A stretch of DNA of 64,000 nt. It comes from Amphiura filiformis (Eukaryota; Echinodermata; Ophiuroidea; Amphilepidida; Amphiuridae). The notes under the pieces are model-generated. The model was given only the letters and a program-made list of their open reading frames with translations, was not told where the DNA came from and did no database searches. Shown piece after piece: positions 44,275 through 55,934 of this stretch (position 1 is the stretch's first letter; every line of letters begins with the position of its first letter). Location: contig NC_092640.1 in the NCBI RefSeq assembly GCF_039555335.1, positions 41,088,295 to 41,152,294 of the forward strand, given 5' to 3'. Made by a program: the position numbers and the translations under genes.

Positions 44275-45183
44275 TATGTTTAAAAACATTAAATTTGTAA
44301 CACTTGATTAGACTTTTTTCTTTGGACAACAACAGTATACGTTCTGTGCATTGAGTGCGTTTACAGTCCCTTTTCTCAAAGCAGGAACCTCTCATTTCAT
44401 GACGTCAAATTTTTTCTAGGTCAAATCTGTCTCGTTCGAAGGAACTCACCGCTTAAGTTGGATTTTGCGGAATATCAATTTTAAACGTTTTATTTTCTCA
44501 AAAAAAGGAGTCATTAGTTTCATTGTCTTCATAATATTAGCTTGCCAATGATATGATGTTGTCCGAGCAATATATATGACCTTTAACTGGCGGCCAATTT
44601 AAATTTGACACCTTCAGCCCGTTTGGAAAATATGGCAGTCTATAAATGAAGTCTTATTTTGTTAACACTTTATACTCTAAAGACTCGGAATCAAGCTAAA
44701 ATTTCCGCTATTTAAGGATTTGGGGTCATTTTGTACCCCAAAATGTTACATTTTATCTAGCTATTTCTTTGGAGTAGAAATTTCATATTTGATGTGCAGA
44801 ACACATGTGCTCGGGCAGCTAAAGCTGCCCTCGCGAAGTAAACCACGCACACGACGCGGCCGCATCGATGAACTCTAACTGACGTCACTCTCTCGAGGAA
44901 GCCAAAAGGAAGACGCTTTCTCAAAAGCTTCAATGGGGCCACTTTTTTTGGCCTTGGCATTTTACTATTATTTAGATACAAATGTTCAGCATTTTTAATT
45001 TGACTACTTGACGTCTTTTTGGCAGCTTTTAAAATGGATAAGATCACAGTCATAGGCCTATAAATGGGTTCAAATTCTCAGTCAATATATTTTTGGGTAA
45101 AATGAGGTCGAATGGGGAACTTAGTTTTTGTGAAGTGTTTTTTTTTTTTTTTTTCGAAAATAAGACCAAATAGACACAATGTT
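44275..45183. other. intergenic, nothing recognised
   Basis: Contains a small minus-strand frame (44757-45053) with no known domain, and a T run at 45140-45154. No repeat family recognised. Confidence 0.45.
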
Positions 45184-45507
45184 CCCAGCAAACACAAAAA
45201 TGTTTTTAAAACGTTTTAAACATAAAAATTATTACATTTTGGGTTTGGGTTTAGACTAATATTTCTAAAATGTTTTCAAAATGTTATTGTAAAATATTTC
45301 TTCAAACATTTTTGCCAAATATTTTGTCAACACTTAAATAACATTATGTTAGAATATTTGCAGTAGGTTATCAACAAATGTTTTTGAATGATATGAAAAC
45401 GTTTTATACCCTTTATTATGTCCTTTATATAACCCGACATTGAAACGTTTTATGGCATTTTTTTAGCCTATTGCGAATGATGTCAAAAACGTTTTGTGTT
45501 TGCTGGG
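45184..45507. mobile_element. CAGCAAACAC-type MITE, uninterrupted copy
   Basis: Ends CCCAGCAAACACAAAAATG and ACGTTTTGTGTTTGCTGGG with 20-base near-perfect inverted termini; 324 bases. The interior matches the outer copy at 16495-17187 and supplies the empty site for the nested insertion there. No coding frame. Confidence 0.88.
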
Positions 45508-46899
45508 TTGGTACTTCCAGGATAAAAATGAAAGAACTGGAATAAATTAATTGCAGTGATGGTTGAAAATACTGCAATCCAAAATTAAGTAGAAAATCAG
45601 TTACACTTTGATCAACTCGTAATCGGCGGGGCCGGGGATTGTTAGGTTTTTGTGGCGCCCTCTACGGAGGCGCCACAATATAGGCATGACTTTGTGAAAA
45701 GCTTCTAATTTCACTCTTGCTAGATTGACTTCGCAATTGTTTTGCTAAAATTATGCCCAGCTCAGAAATAAAACCACAATTTGCTTGGATTTTATTTTAT
45801 TATTGTTTTCTGATATGCACGGGATAAAATGGTGAGCGTATATTCTTTGTTTAAAATACAAAATTAGGATTTATAAAAACACCAAATAAATCCTGACCTT
45901 TGTATGCGTTCAACCAGTTTACCGTGTGCCTTAGAACCCGATAGACGGTGACATTTGACCATACACTAGGATCCACAACATGCTCATCTATCATGGGAAC
46001 AGTTCTTAAACCCTAATACATTTGTACATTCATCCTTTGAAAATTTGGTTACACAAACTCATACTCTGCAACTTGAGGTCAAATGGTGCACTATGATTAT
46101 GTAATTGAGGTTATTGGACTATGCCATTGGGATGAGACTCTTGTGGTCCATAGTGATAAGATCAATTAACGAGGCCTCTTAAACTGATGGCTTTTGTTTG
46201 CTACTGCCTCCATGATTGGATTAAGTAAATAACTAAATCCTGTTATCTACCCAGCAATGTTTGCTTATCTTAATAATTGTAACAAACTGTAGTGTACTAA
46301 ATGGTACAAGACAGAAAAGGCAAACAGACATAAATTTAGAGTTTTAAATTAGAGAGTTGACAGGAAGTTGTAAGAGTTAAATTGTTATGGATATGATTGG
46401 TGTAAGCGCGAAAATGTTGAATGTCAGATCAAAGTCATCCGAGGTGAATTAAGTAATGTCAATCACAAATTGTTACAGGTCATTTGAGGTGAACCAAGTT
46501 TATATTTGGATTGTCAGAACACCTTCCCCAATCAAACACATTTCTCTTGCATTTGATCATCTTCTACTCTTCCCTAGAAAAATCATTATAATACCAAATC
46601 TACACACCCTGGAATTCACCATATCACGTCCAAGTTCACATTGGGCGCCACATTCCTTTTTTAAAGGAATTTTTATTACAACTATGCCGAAAAGTAGACC
46701 GACAATATCACATTAAAAGTGATATAGTTGACCTGAATGGTCTATATTTTGCGTGTTCAAGAAAATAGACAAAGTATTATGACTTCAATGAATAACTAGT
46801 GATGCTTCTGGCGAGATGTCACAAGCCAATCAAAGTATATACATATTTATTTTAAATATTTTTAAATATCCGTTACCTGAGAGTTTGTTTTTCACAATG
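45508..46899. other. intergenic; hairpin GTGGCGCC at 45650-45680
   Basis: TTTGTGGCGCCCTC...GAGGCGCCACAA forms a small perfect-stem hairpin. The rest is unique AT-rich DNA with no recognised gene. The frame at 46456-46716 has no domain. Confidence 0.5.
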
Positions 46900-49008
46900 A
46901 ATATTCGAAAGATGACGAATGTTCATGAGGTGCCGTCATTGGTTATGAACATTCATGAGGTGACGTTACTGATTATGAATATTCATTAGGTGACGTCACA
47001 GATTATGAATATTCATGAGATGACGTCGCTGGTTATGAATATTCATGAAGTGACGTCATTGTAATGAATATTCATGAGGTGACGTCGTTGATTATGAATA
47101 TTCATGAGATGACGTCATTGATTATGAATGTTCATGAGGTGACGTCACTAATATTCATTAGGTTTCGTCATTTGTTCATGAGATTCATGAGATGACGTCG
47201 CTGATTATGAATATTCATGAGATAACGTCACTAATTATGAATATTCATGAGGTGACGCAGGGGCGTAGCCAGCTTTCTTGGTCAGGGGGGGCAAAATAAA
47301 ATTTTGGGGGCACAGACGAAAAAAATTGCAGTTGCATCATAATACATAGAGACTGTATGTCTTCGAGCTTCCCGAAAAGGGCCTTATTGGGTAGCGCGAA
47401 AAAATGGTATTTTACACTATTTTCGTCCATTATCCGGCTAAAAAAAGGGCTTTATTGTTACAATGTGCGCGCGTAGCGCGGAAAATTTTGTATTTTACAC
47501 TATTTTGGCCCTGAATTTTGCTAGAAAAGGGGCTCCTGTGCCCTTTTTCTTTTCCTTTGCCCTCCTGATTTTCTCTTTCATTTTTTTTTTGTCAGAGGGC
47601 ACTTTTTCTTTCATTTTTTTTGTCAGGGGGCACTCTGCCCCCTGCCCCCCCGCTGGCTACGCTACTGAGGTGACGTCATTGATTATGAATATTCGTGAGG
47701 TGACCTCACTGATTATGAATCTTCATGAGATGACGTCGCTGATTATGAATATTCATGAGGCGACGTCATTGGTTATGAATATTCATGAGGCGACGTCATT
47801 GGTTATGAATATTCATGAGGTGACGTCATTGGTTATGAATATTCATGAGGTGACGTCGTTGGTTATGAATATTCATGAGGTGACGTCCCTGATTATGAAT
47901 ATTCATGAGGTGACGTCACTGTTTATGAATATTCATGAGATGACGTCGCTGATTATGAATATTCATGAGGATGAGGCGACGTTATTGGTTATGAATATTC
48001 ATGAGGTGACGTCATTGGTTATAAATATTCATGAGGTGACGTCGCTGATTATGAATATTCATGAGATGACGTCGCTGATTATGAATATTCATGAGATGAC
48101 GTTGCTGATTATGAATATTCATGAGGTGACGTCACTGATTATGCATATTCATGAGATGACGTCACTGATTATGAATATTCATGAGATGACGTCGCTGATT
48201 ATGAATTCTTCATGAGATGACGTCGTTGATTATGAATATTCATGAGGTGACGTCATTGATTATGAATATTCATGAGGTGACATCACTGATTATGAATATT
48301 CGTGAGATGACGTCGCTGATTATGAATGAGATGACGTCCCTGATTATGAATATTCGTGAGGTGACGTCATTGATTATGAATATTCATGAGGTGACGTCAC
48401 TAATTATGAATAATCATGAGCTGGTGTCATTGGTTATGAATATTCATGAGGTGACGTCATTGATTATGAATATTCATGAGGTGACGTCACTAATTATGAA
48501 TATCCATGAGGTGACGTCATTGGTTATGAATATTCATGAGATGACGTCGCTGATTATGAATATTCATGAGATGACGTCGCTGATTATGAATATTCATTAG
48601 GTGACGTCACTAATTATGAATATACATGAAGTGACGTCATGAAGTGACGTCGTTGGTTATGAATATTCATGAGGTGACGTCGTCGATTATGAATATTCAT
48701 GAGATAACGTCGCTGATTATGAATATTCATGAGGTGACGTCGCTGATTATGAATATTCATGAGGTGACGTCGTTGATGATGAATATTCATGAGGGGACGT
48801 CACTAATTATGAATATTCATAAGGTGACTTCATTGGTTATGAATATTCATGAGGTGACGTCATTGGTTATGAATATTCATGAGGTGACGTCATTGTTATG
48901 AATATTCCTGAGTTGATGTCATTGTTGTGAATATTCATGAGGTGACCTCATTGGTTGTGAATATGTATGAGGTGACCTCATCGATTATGAATATTCATGA
49001 GGTAAGGT
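46900..49008 (+). repeat. 30-bp minisatellite with CRE-like TGACGTCA in most units
   Basis: About 55-60 tandem units of (G)AGGTGACGTCA, TTGATT, ATGAATATTCATG, period 30 bases, most regular at 47690-48900. Most units contain TGACGTCA/TGACGTCG (the CREB/ATF palindrome) and ATGAATATTCAT (a second perfect palindrome). Because 30 is a multiple of three, long repeat frames of ten-residue units (VTSLIMNIHE) stay open; these are not taken as genes. Interrupted by a hAT MITE at 47258-47667. Confidence 0.92.
47258..47667. mobile_element. hAT-type MITE, 410 bp, 8-bp target duplication
   Basis: The ends CAGGGGCGTAGCCAGC and GCTGGCTACGCTACTG are inverted repeats of the hAT form CAGNGGCG. AGGTGACG is duplicated at 47250-47257 and 47668-47675, as expected for hAT insertion. 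Contents are T/G-rich without a transposase. Confidence 0.9.
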
Positions 49009-49330
49009 CATACAGGGGACAAAGACCATGTAGGGTTAGAGGTCACTTCCGGTTCAAAGGTCACATAGTGGTCACCCATGTATGGAGTAAAAAGTCACTT
49101 CCGGGTCAGATGTCATGTAGGGGTCTGAGGTCATAGAGTGTCACTGCCACATAGGGGTCAAAGGTCACATAGGTTTCAAAGATCACTTCTGGGTCGTAGG
49201 TCATATAGGGGTCAAAGGGCACATCTGAATCAAAGATCACGTACATGCAGGGGTCAAAGGTCATTTAGGGTCAAATACCACGTGGGTTACGTAGGGGTCA
49301 AAGCAGTGCGGCCGCCTGTCAAAGTTAAAT
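49009..49330. repeat. GGTCA-rich degenerate repeat
   Basis: A series of AGGTCAC/AGGGGTCAAAGGTCA words every 15-25 bases. GGGTCAAAGGTCA (about 49155 and 49252) is a perfect DR1 arrangement of nuclear-receptor half sites. It joins the CRE minisatellite without a gap. Confidence 0.75.
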
Positions 49331-49690
49331 GACCTTTTTCCACTAAATGAGGGGTGTTTTTGAAATAGCCTTGATTAATCACCTCTATAAGTACGCTGCC
49401 AAATACGGCAACTTTAACACGATTTGCACTGCACAATTGTAGTGCCCATGAACTGAAATCTCTTGAACTATAATTGAAACACCGACATGTTTCTTTCTGC
49501 AGTCTGTGGCAACAACTAAAAGTTTGACGAAGCCTTACGGAGGGAGGGAGGGTCGTAAAATAATATCGTACATCACCATTACGACTAAGCTTTACGGAGA
49601 GGGTCTTATGCGTCGCTATTTATACGGAGAGCGGGTCTTAAAATGTATCTCTATTATGGTTCTCAAAGCTTTACGGAGGTCGGTGGCACA
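49331..49690. other. intergenic with degenerate CTTTACGGAG repeats
   Basis: About four degenerate copies of an approximately 50-base unit containing GCTTTACGGAG occur at 49530-49690. No gene. Confidence 0.45.
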
Positions 49691-49699
49691 TCCCCGTAT

Positions 49700-50905
49700 A
49701 CCTTCAACCAGGGAGAACCCCCTCCAGGCATTAAGTTTGTTGTCACGGAGTTTGAGCCCCGTGCCCCGTTCAGTTATCCAGAAAATGCATTTCCAAAATT
49801 TGACCTCTGCATGACCTTTGACCTGACCCCTGCAAAATGTTCCCTGGTCATGAAATTTGTTGTCACTGAGTTTGAGCTCCACACACCTTACAAATATCCA
49901 GAAAATGAAATTATAAGATTTGACCCCAGATAACCTTTGACCTGACCCCTGCAAAGTGAACCAAAATGTTCCCCTGATCATTAAGTTTGTTGTCACAGAG
50001 TTTGAGTTCCGTACCCCTCACAGTTGTACAGAGAGTGCATTTCTACAATTTGACCTCTGCATGACCTTTGACCTGACCCCTATATAAAATGTTCCCCTGG
50101 TCATAAGATTTGTTGTCACCGAGTTTGAGCCCCATACCCCATACAGATGTCCAGATAATGCAATTGTAATATTTTACACCCTTAATGATCTTTGACCCTA
50201 ATTCCATGTTCAAGTTATAGGCTCTTGGTAAAGCCGATGCATATGTGCAAGTGACGTCATTGTGCTATGTAATATGTGTCAGAAGAAGCATTTTAAAGGT
50301 ATTTGGTTATATACCAGAAATACCCCTTTAATAATCTATAACTCCGATTCTGTTTACACCCTATAAGGCCAAGTAAAATAAAAAACATGTTTCACGTCCG
50401 GGTTTTTGAAAAAAAGGAGGAAGAGGGGGCTTTTTATTTTTTATTTTTTATTGCAAAATCAGTGTAAATACCCATAATTAGAGCTGTTTTAGCGTATACA
50501 ATAATGCCTGGAAAAAGGAGGAGGCCTCTTTTTATTTCTTGTTCTGAGACATAGGCCCCCTCTAACTATCAAAAAACCTTATAAAAGTGTTTCTTGTATA
50601 TTAGCAAGGCTATAGAAAGCATCTCTACTTCCTAGACATATGTATTGAAAAGTTATAACTGAATTTCAAAAAATAAAAATAAAATTGAAGAAACCTCAAA
50701 AAAGGAAGCGGGAGGGGACGTGAAACATGTTTATTTTTTTATTTGGCCTAATGGGCACTGGATATAGGCGATACATATGTGCAAGGTACATGTAGGCTGT
50801 AACATGTATATAGGAGAAGCATTTTGAAATTACCTAGTTTTTGTTGCCAGAAGAAGAAAGAAGCAGAATCCGATAGCATTAGAATACCTAGCTGGGGGTG
50901 AAAGA
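49700..50905 (+). repeat. ~1-kb dispersed repeat with ~125-bp subunits (copy 3), with insertion
   Basis: Subunits as in copies 1 and 2 (TTGTCACGGAGTTTGAGCCC, CCAGAAAATGCATTTCC, TGACCTCTGCATGACCTTTG), ending with AGCATTAGAATACCTAGCTG. It is interrupted at about 50365-50750 by a foldback element. Copy 1 keeps the intact site CACCCTATGGGCACTGG near 14923. Confidence 0.8.
50365..50750. mobile_element. foldback element GGCCAAGTAAAATA, ~385 bp
   Basis: Left arm AAGGCCAAGTAAAATAAAAA then ACATGTTTCACGTCC pairs with right arm GGACGTGAAACATG ... ATTTGGCCTAA. The interior has GGAGGAAGAGGGGGC and its mirror. Compared with the uninterrupted copy at about 14923 the insertion falls in CCCTA/TGGGC. Exact duplicated bases are ambiguous (TA is likely). 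Confidence 0.75.
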
Positions 50906-52924
50906 AGCATCAGATAGCATTAGAACCCCACCCCAGCTAGGTAACCAGAGGTGAACCGTCAAATTTTATGCGCCCTTATGGCCGGGTTTGCATCTAGCAT
51001 TATCAAGTTTCCATTATGGTACATGCCCACATGCACAGAGATTTGTTGCAAGCTGGAAGAACAAACTGACCCCCAGCTAGGCAATGACAAATACACCCAG
51101 TAGATGTGTTCAGCAGGATCATCATGCGCATATTTTTTTTTTGGGGGGGCTTTGGGTGCGGCCAAAACGAAGGGGCGGCCAAAAAGGGGGCGGCGAAAGA
51201 AGAAGGGGCGGCAAAAAGAATTAGTAAAGAAAAAAAGGGCGGAAAAATTTGAAAAAGTATAAAATATTGGTGGTACTATACATCAAAATGTGTTGCTTTT
51301 GGGGCGCTAGCGCCTATTCAAACCACCGAAACAACAATTGGGTCCACCTTTTCGGGCTGTTGACGAAGGGGCGGCACAATTTAATTTTCTTCAGGGATTT
51401 TATGGGGGGGGGGGGTCAAAATCAGACACAGCCAGTGAGTGACCATATTCAAAAAGAGGGTCACAACTGATTCAATTAAGAAGAAAATAACCCTCAAAGA
51501 GAGCACTTTGTCATTTGGACGGGAAATTGGACCCTTAAATTCCCAATTTTGGTCAAGGTCGCCAAACTTTGAAATGGTAATGTCGCTGCTTGAGGTTAGG
51601 GATTAGGGTTTGGGACTTATGGTTACGATTTATGGTTAGGGCTTAGGGTTAGGGTTTAAGGTTAGATTCGGGGTTAGGATTAGGGCCCTGTATCAATTGC
51701 AAACTTGATATTTGCCAATTTAGAAAACGTGGGGGGGGCAAAGTGACAGGTAGCAACATTTCTAGCTTCTGATCCATGATAGCTCTGTGAAGTCATTGCT
51801 ATCTACCTAAGATATCTGATGACCATGCGAAGTCATTGACATCTACTGAAGAGAGGTAATGGCTATCTACTAAAGGTCATTTCTGTCTACTAAAGATGTC
51901 ATCTACTGAAGATAGCTGATATGGCTCCGACCACTAGGAACTGCGACGCGGCTATGAGGTCATACGCGCTCAGATGGAGATAGTATAACTATTTCCCGGG
52001 AGATACTTTGAGTATACCCTTTCAGTCCCTCATCAATCAATCAGCTTTTTGACTGCTTTGCAAAATAGCAAAACTATTTTTGATCACATGATACTCTTTT
52101 AACCAAATAATGAACGAGAATATATTAATGAAGGGTATAAAGCATTTTGTCTTGCTACATATAGTGCAACCAATGATTTTTGGCATCCGTACACTTCAAA
52201 TGATAAAACTAGAATTGGTTCCATTTTTTTCTATGCCCCATATGCTTCCCACGAGGGGTCGGAGGTCAGAATGAGGCCAAAATGTAAAAGTTGTTCTATC
52301 ATGTTGTAATATATATCAAAACTGTTCCTCTCATTAATAAGAATGTAATAGTCAACTGTCATTTTTCATTTAGGGTGCTTAGTTTAGGAGTTACAGAGCT
52401 ATTTTCAATATACACCGATTCAATCGCGTTTTGTCGCAAATTACTCCTCTCGACAAACGAATAAGAATAGAATTTGTTTGAGGCATGTTTAATCTCGGAA
52501 TCGGAATAAATCATAGGTCAAAGGTTATGCATGTATGTATGTAGGCCTACATTATTTCTATTGGACTTTGCCTGCATTATAAAATCTGAAGGCCCGCTAG
52601 GACAATAGAAATTACACTGTGAACATTGTGAATCTATTAAGAATATGTTTGAGAGGAGTAAAGGGGAGTTATGTTAAAGGGAGTAATTTGACACCATTCT
52701 GTTTCGATGAAATCGGACCTTTTTAAAATTTTGATCCGTGTGTATGAAAATTTTGACATTTGACCTATTCGACCTGAACTAAGCACTGTGGAAAAATATG
52801 ACAATAGACTTTTTTATTCCGCCAATACAACATTATGGGGCTGATTTTAAGTTTTGACCCCATCAGAACTTCGACCCCTCGTGGGAACCACAGGGGTATA
52901 GAAAATTGGAACCAATTAAATGTT
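50906..52924. other. gene-free stretch with G-rich and telomere-like degenerate DNA
   Basis: 51130-51250 is G/A-rich (GGGGCGGCCAAAAAGG-type). 51590-51690 is degenerate TTAGGG (GGTTAGGGATTAGGGTTTGG). 51780-51930 holds a few degenerate GTCATTGCTATCTACT units. No domain-bearing frame. Confidence 0.6.
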
Positions 52925-53070
52925 TATCCTTCAAAGGATTTTCGGATTTAGGTGATCGCTGAGCCTGACATTTGTTTGATACATCATGCTCATGGGGCAT
53001 TCTCATTTATATCATTGTACAGACAACATAAACATGCTCCAGGAGCAGGATGTAAAAAAAACATTGGTTC
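52925..53070. repeat. GCTCCAGGAGC-bearing repeat unit (outlier copy)
   Basis: GGATTTAGGTGATCGCTGA, CATCATGCTCATGG, ATCATTGTACAGACAACATA and AACATGCTCCAGGAGCAG match the block starting at 55948, about 3 kb away. Confidence 0.75.
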
Positions 53071-53075
53071 CACTA

Positions 53076-53673
53076 CACTCTCAGAAAAAAAGGTGCTACT
53101 TAGAACCTTTTTTTGTCCTGTATGTAGAACCCTAAGCAATAATAAGGTTCTAAAAAGAACCTTAAAAGGTTATTTTCTGTTCTACTAAGCACCCTCTGAG
53201 GGTTCTTCCTTTAAGATTCCTTAAAGGTTCTTCAATCTTAAGGTTCTACAAAGAACCTTTTTCTTGGCTACACAACCTTTTTTGGTTCTACAAAGAACCC
53301 AATTGAAACCCAATGCTTTGTAGAACCAAAAAGGTTCTAGAAGCCAAGAAAAAGGTTCTTTGTAGAACCTAAGATTGAAGAACCTTTAAGAATTTAAAGG
53401 AAGAACCTCAAAGGGTTCTTAGTAGAACAGAAAAAAAGGTTTTTTATCCAAGAAAATTATTTTTAGTACCAAAATGGGTTAACACTGCGTTTTACTTTTC
53501 TTAACTTTGTGATGAGTCCCTGAATGAATGAATTAGAATGACCCCAGGCCTACTTAAATCTTTAAGGTTCTTTATAGAACTTTTTAAGGTTCTTTTTAGA
53601 ACCTTATTACTGCTTAGGGTTCTACATACAGGACAAAAAAAGGTTCTAAGTAGCACCTTTTTTTCTGAGAGTG
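53076..53673. mobile_element. TA-flanked palindromic element, 598 bp
   Basis: Ends TA-CACTCTCAGAAAAAAAGG and CCTTTTTTTCTGAGAGTG-TA. Complementary nearly end to end, with the centre near 53310. Built from repeats of AAGGTTCTACAAAGAACCTT, itself a palindrome. A segment of about 120 bases around 53450-53560 has no partner in the left arm (a later insertion, or a deletion on the left). No coding frame. Confidence 0.88.
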
Positions 53674-54462
53674 TATAATTTGTAGCAAAAAAAAAATCCC
53701 AAACCTATGGCGCCCTGTAGGCTACTATATGTTATAAGGGAAGTGTTGGGCGTTAAAATCACGCGATGACTGAGGTTCATTCTCTCTGCCTCTGGGTTCT
53801 GCTTCAACTCCCGTAAAATTTGTGTAAAGCGTAGCGTAAAATTGGGTAACTTTGGGCACTTTGGAGAGTTTTTAAACCACTGCTTCCAAACAAATCCGAT
53901 TATATTTCTAATTATCTCTTTTTTGTGACATTAGGGTTCCCTTCTTCACCTCGATGTTGAAAAAAATGTTTTTAGTAATTTTTTAAGGGTGCCCTAGGGG
54001 TTAAAAATAGCCTGAACAAAGTTACCCCGCATTTGGGGGAACTTTGGACAGAGTATTACATTCCACGAAGAAAAAAAAATCAAAAAAATTGACCTTCGTT
54101 ATATATGAGCAAGTTGTTGTTTTTTGTGACATTTGACCCCTTGCAAAGTTAATCAAGCAAGCACACATCCTTGCTCACAAATATTGATTTTTATTTTTTC
54201 TGAAAAAAATGTAAAAAAATGCTAATTTCTTAACAAAATAACACCAAATATGACTAAAAACAATATTGCTGTTCGAAAATAAGACCATTTGACCGATATT
54301 TGACCGACCAAAGTTACCCTGCTGACCGAAGTTACCCCATTTTACGGTATATAGCTTCGTAAAACATGGCGAAGATACACATTGGGATGTCACCTACAAA
54401 TGAGGTACATGTAATATAATGCGATATACTTGTTCCATTTGGGTTACCTCGGACTTAATATA
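53674..54462. other. intergenic, nothing recognised
   Basis: AAGTTACCCC words recur (about 54020, 54305, 54325), perhaps a decayed repeat. No gene. Confidence 0.45.
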
Positions 54463-55217
54463 TTAAGGGGGTTCGAAACGATGTTTCTGGAAAACAGAAA
54501 CTGAATTTAGAACCATTTGAATAGATTGAATAAGTTAAGCTAAATACACTGAGAAAAATAGTTTTTGTTTGAAGGAAATCGGACATACGGTTGTCAAGAT
54601 ATACATGTTTTTAGTTTCTTTGTATTCTATTGTTTTTGCCAATATATTGATGAAGTTAATGAGGAAATTGGCATAATGTGCTCATGAATATTCATGTTTG
54701 CCAATATTATACCAATATCTTATGAATAAACCTTCATACTACTTTTATTTTATATGATTTTGACATGAAACTTTGCCAATGTGTTTTTATGGCCTAAAAC
54801 ATTAACATGTGATTTTTAATTAGCATTATACTTAAAGCTAATTAATTATGCAAATATGCAAATTAGATGGGCGGAAAATCACATGTTAAAGGTTTAGGTC
54901 ATAGAGACACATTGGCAAAGTTTCAGGTCAAAATTCTTAAAGGTAAAAGTAGTATGAAGGTTTATTCATAAATATTGGGAAAATATTGGCAAAAATTAAT
55001 ATAAATCAGCACATTTTGCCAATTTTCCTCATTAACTTCATCAATATATTGGCAAAAACAATAGAATACAAAGAATATTTCAACAGCAATATCTCAAAAA
55101 CCGTTTGTCCGATTTGGCTCAAATTTTGGAATTAAGATTATTTTGCATATCTCTCTGCAACAAGTCTATTTTAATCTCAATCAGAGCAACTTGATTTTGC
55201 CTTTCGTACCACCTTAA
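54463..55217. mobile_element. TTAA-flanked foldback element, 755 bp
   Basis: Begins TTAAGGGGGTTCGAAACG and ends CTTTCGTACCACCTTAA. The arms are complementary over about 300 bases each (GCCAATATATTGATGAAGTT; CCTTCATACTACTTTTA; GCCAATGTGT; ATCACATGTTAA). Centre near 54845. No transposase. Confidence 0.85.
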
Positions 55218-55800
55218 GTTATAATATAGGCCTAAAGCCAAACAAATGCGTGGCTTTAGACGCTATCACGCTAAAACAACCATAAAAGGTCTATTTATAC
55301 ACACAGATGCGTGCGATATAAAGTTTTAAAAAACCTCTCTATTTTTTATCGAAAATCCGGACATAAAACATGTTTTTGGCCTAATATTTGCAATGTTTAC
55401 CTGAAATGTGTATAGTCTATACCTTTTTATGCGCATTTTTTTCTCTTTTTTTTCAATTGAAAGTAATTTGTAAAAAATTCAAAGAAATGCACCCGTACAG
55501 GCATATGTAAATATTAAAATTAAAACCAAAGATAAGAACCGAAATGTGGCACATCTTGATAGTCATGTACCGTGTTTACAGAAACCGGGATGAAAATATC
55601 ACCGAAATCATGTTTCTCTCTCCAAAACTGGGTCGCCTTTATTTTGGATTATTATTAGCGGTCCTTATACCCAGCAGAGCAAACACAAAACATCTTCACA
55701 ACATTTGCTGTTTTTAAATTGTTATTAAATGTGTGGTTTTAGATATGCCGAAACATTTATAATTCATATTTTATTTCATTGTGGCATTGTTTGCAAAGTT
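55218..55800. other. intergenic, nothing recognised
   Basis: One decayed ACCCAGCAGAGCAAACACAA end of the CAGCAAACAC MITE family lies at about 55670. No gene. Confidence 0.45.
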
Positions 55801-55821
55801 CATTCTCCATTGCCCGAAATT

Positions 55822-55882
55822 ATGCTCCAGGAGCATATGCTCCAGGAGCATATGCTCCTGGAGCATATGGTCCTGGAGCAGT
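55822..55882. repeat. 15-bp tandem palindromic repeat GCTCCAGGAGCATAT
   Basis: Four successive units of ATGCTCCAGGAGCAT or its CTCCTGGAG inverse. Each unit is itself palindromic, so the 60-base block can form several alternative hairpins. Confidence 0.85.
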
Positions 55883-55934
55883 CAGCGCCAATCAGCATAT
55901 TTGAACTATCGATTGTCGGGGTGTTATGTTCCAT

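Noticed and set aside
47463-48901. Long open frames encoding ten-residue VTSLIMNIHE repeats
   Set aside because: The 30-bp minisatellite has a period divisible by three and lacks stops in this frame. There is no start context, splice sites or conserved non-repeat domain, and the hAT MITE interrupts it.
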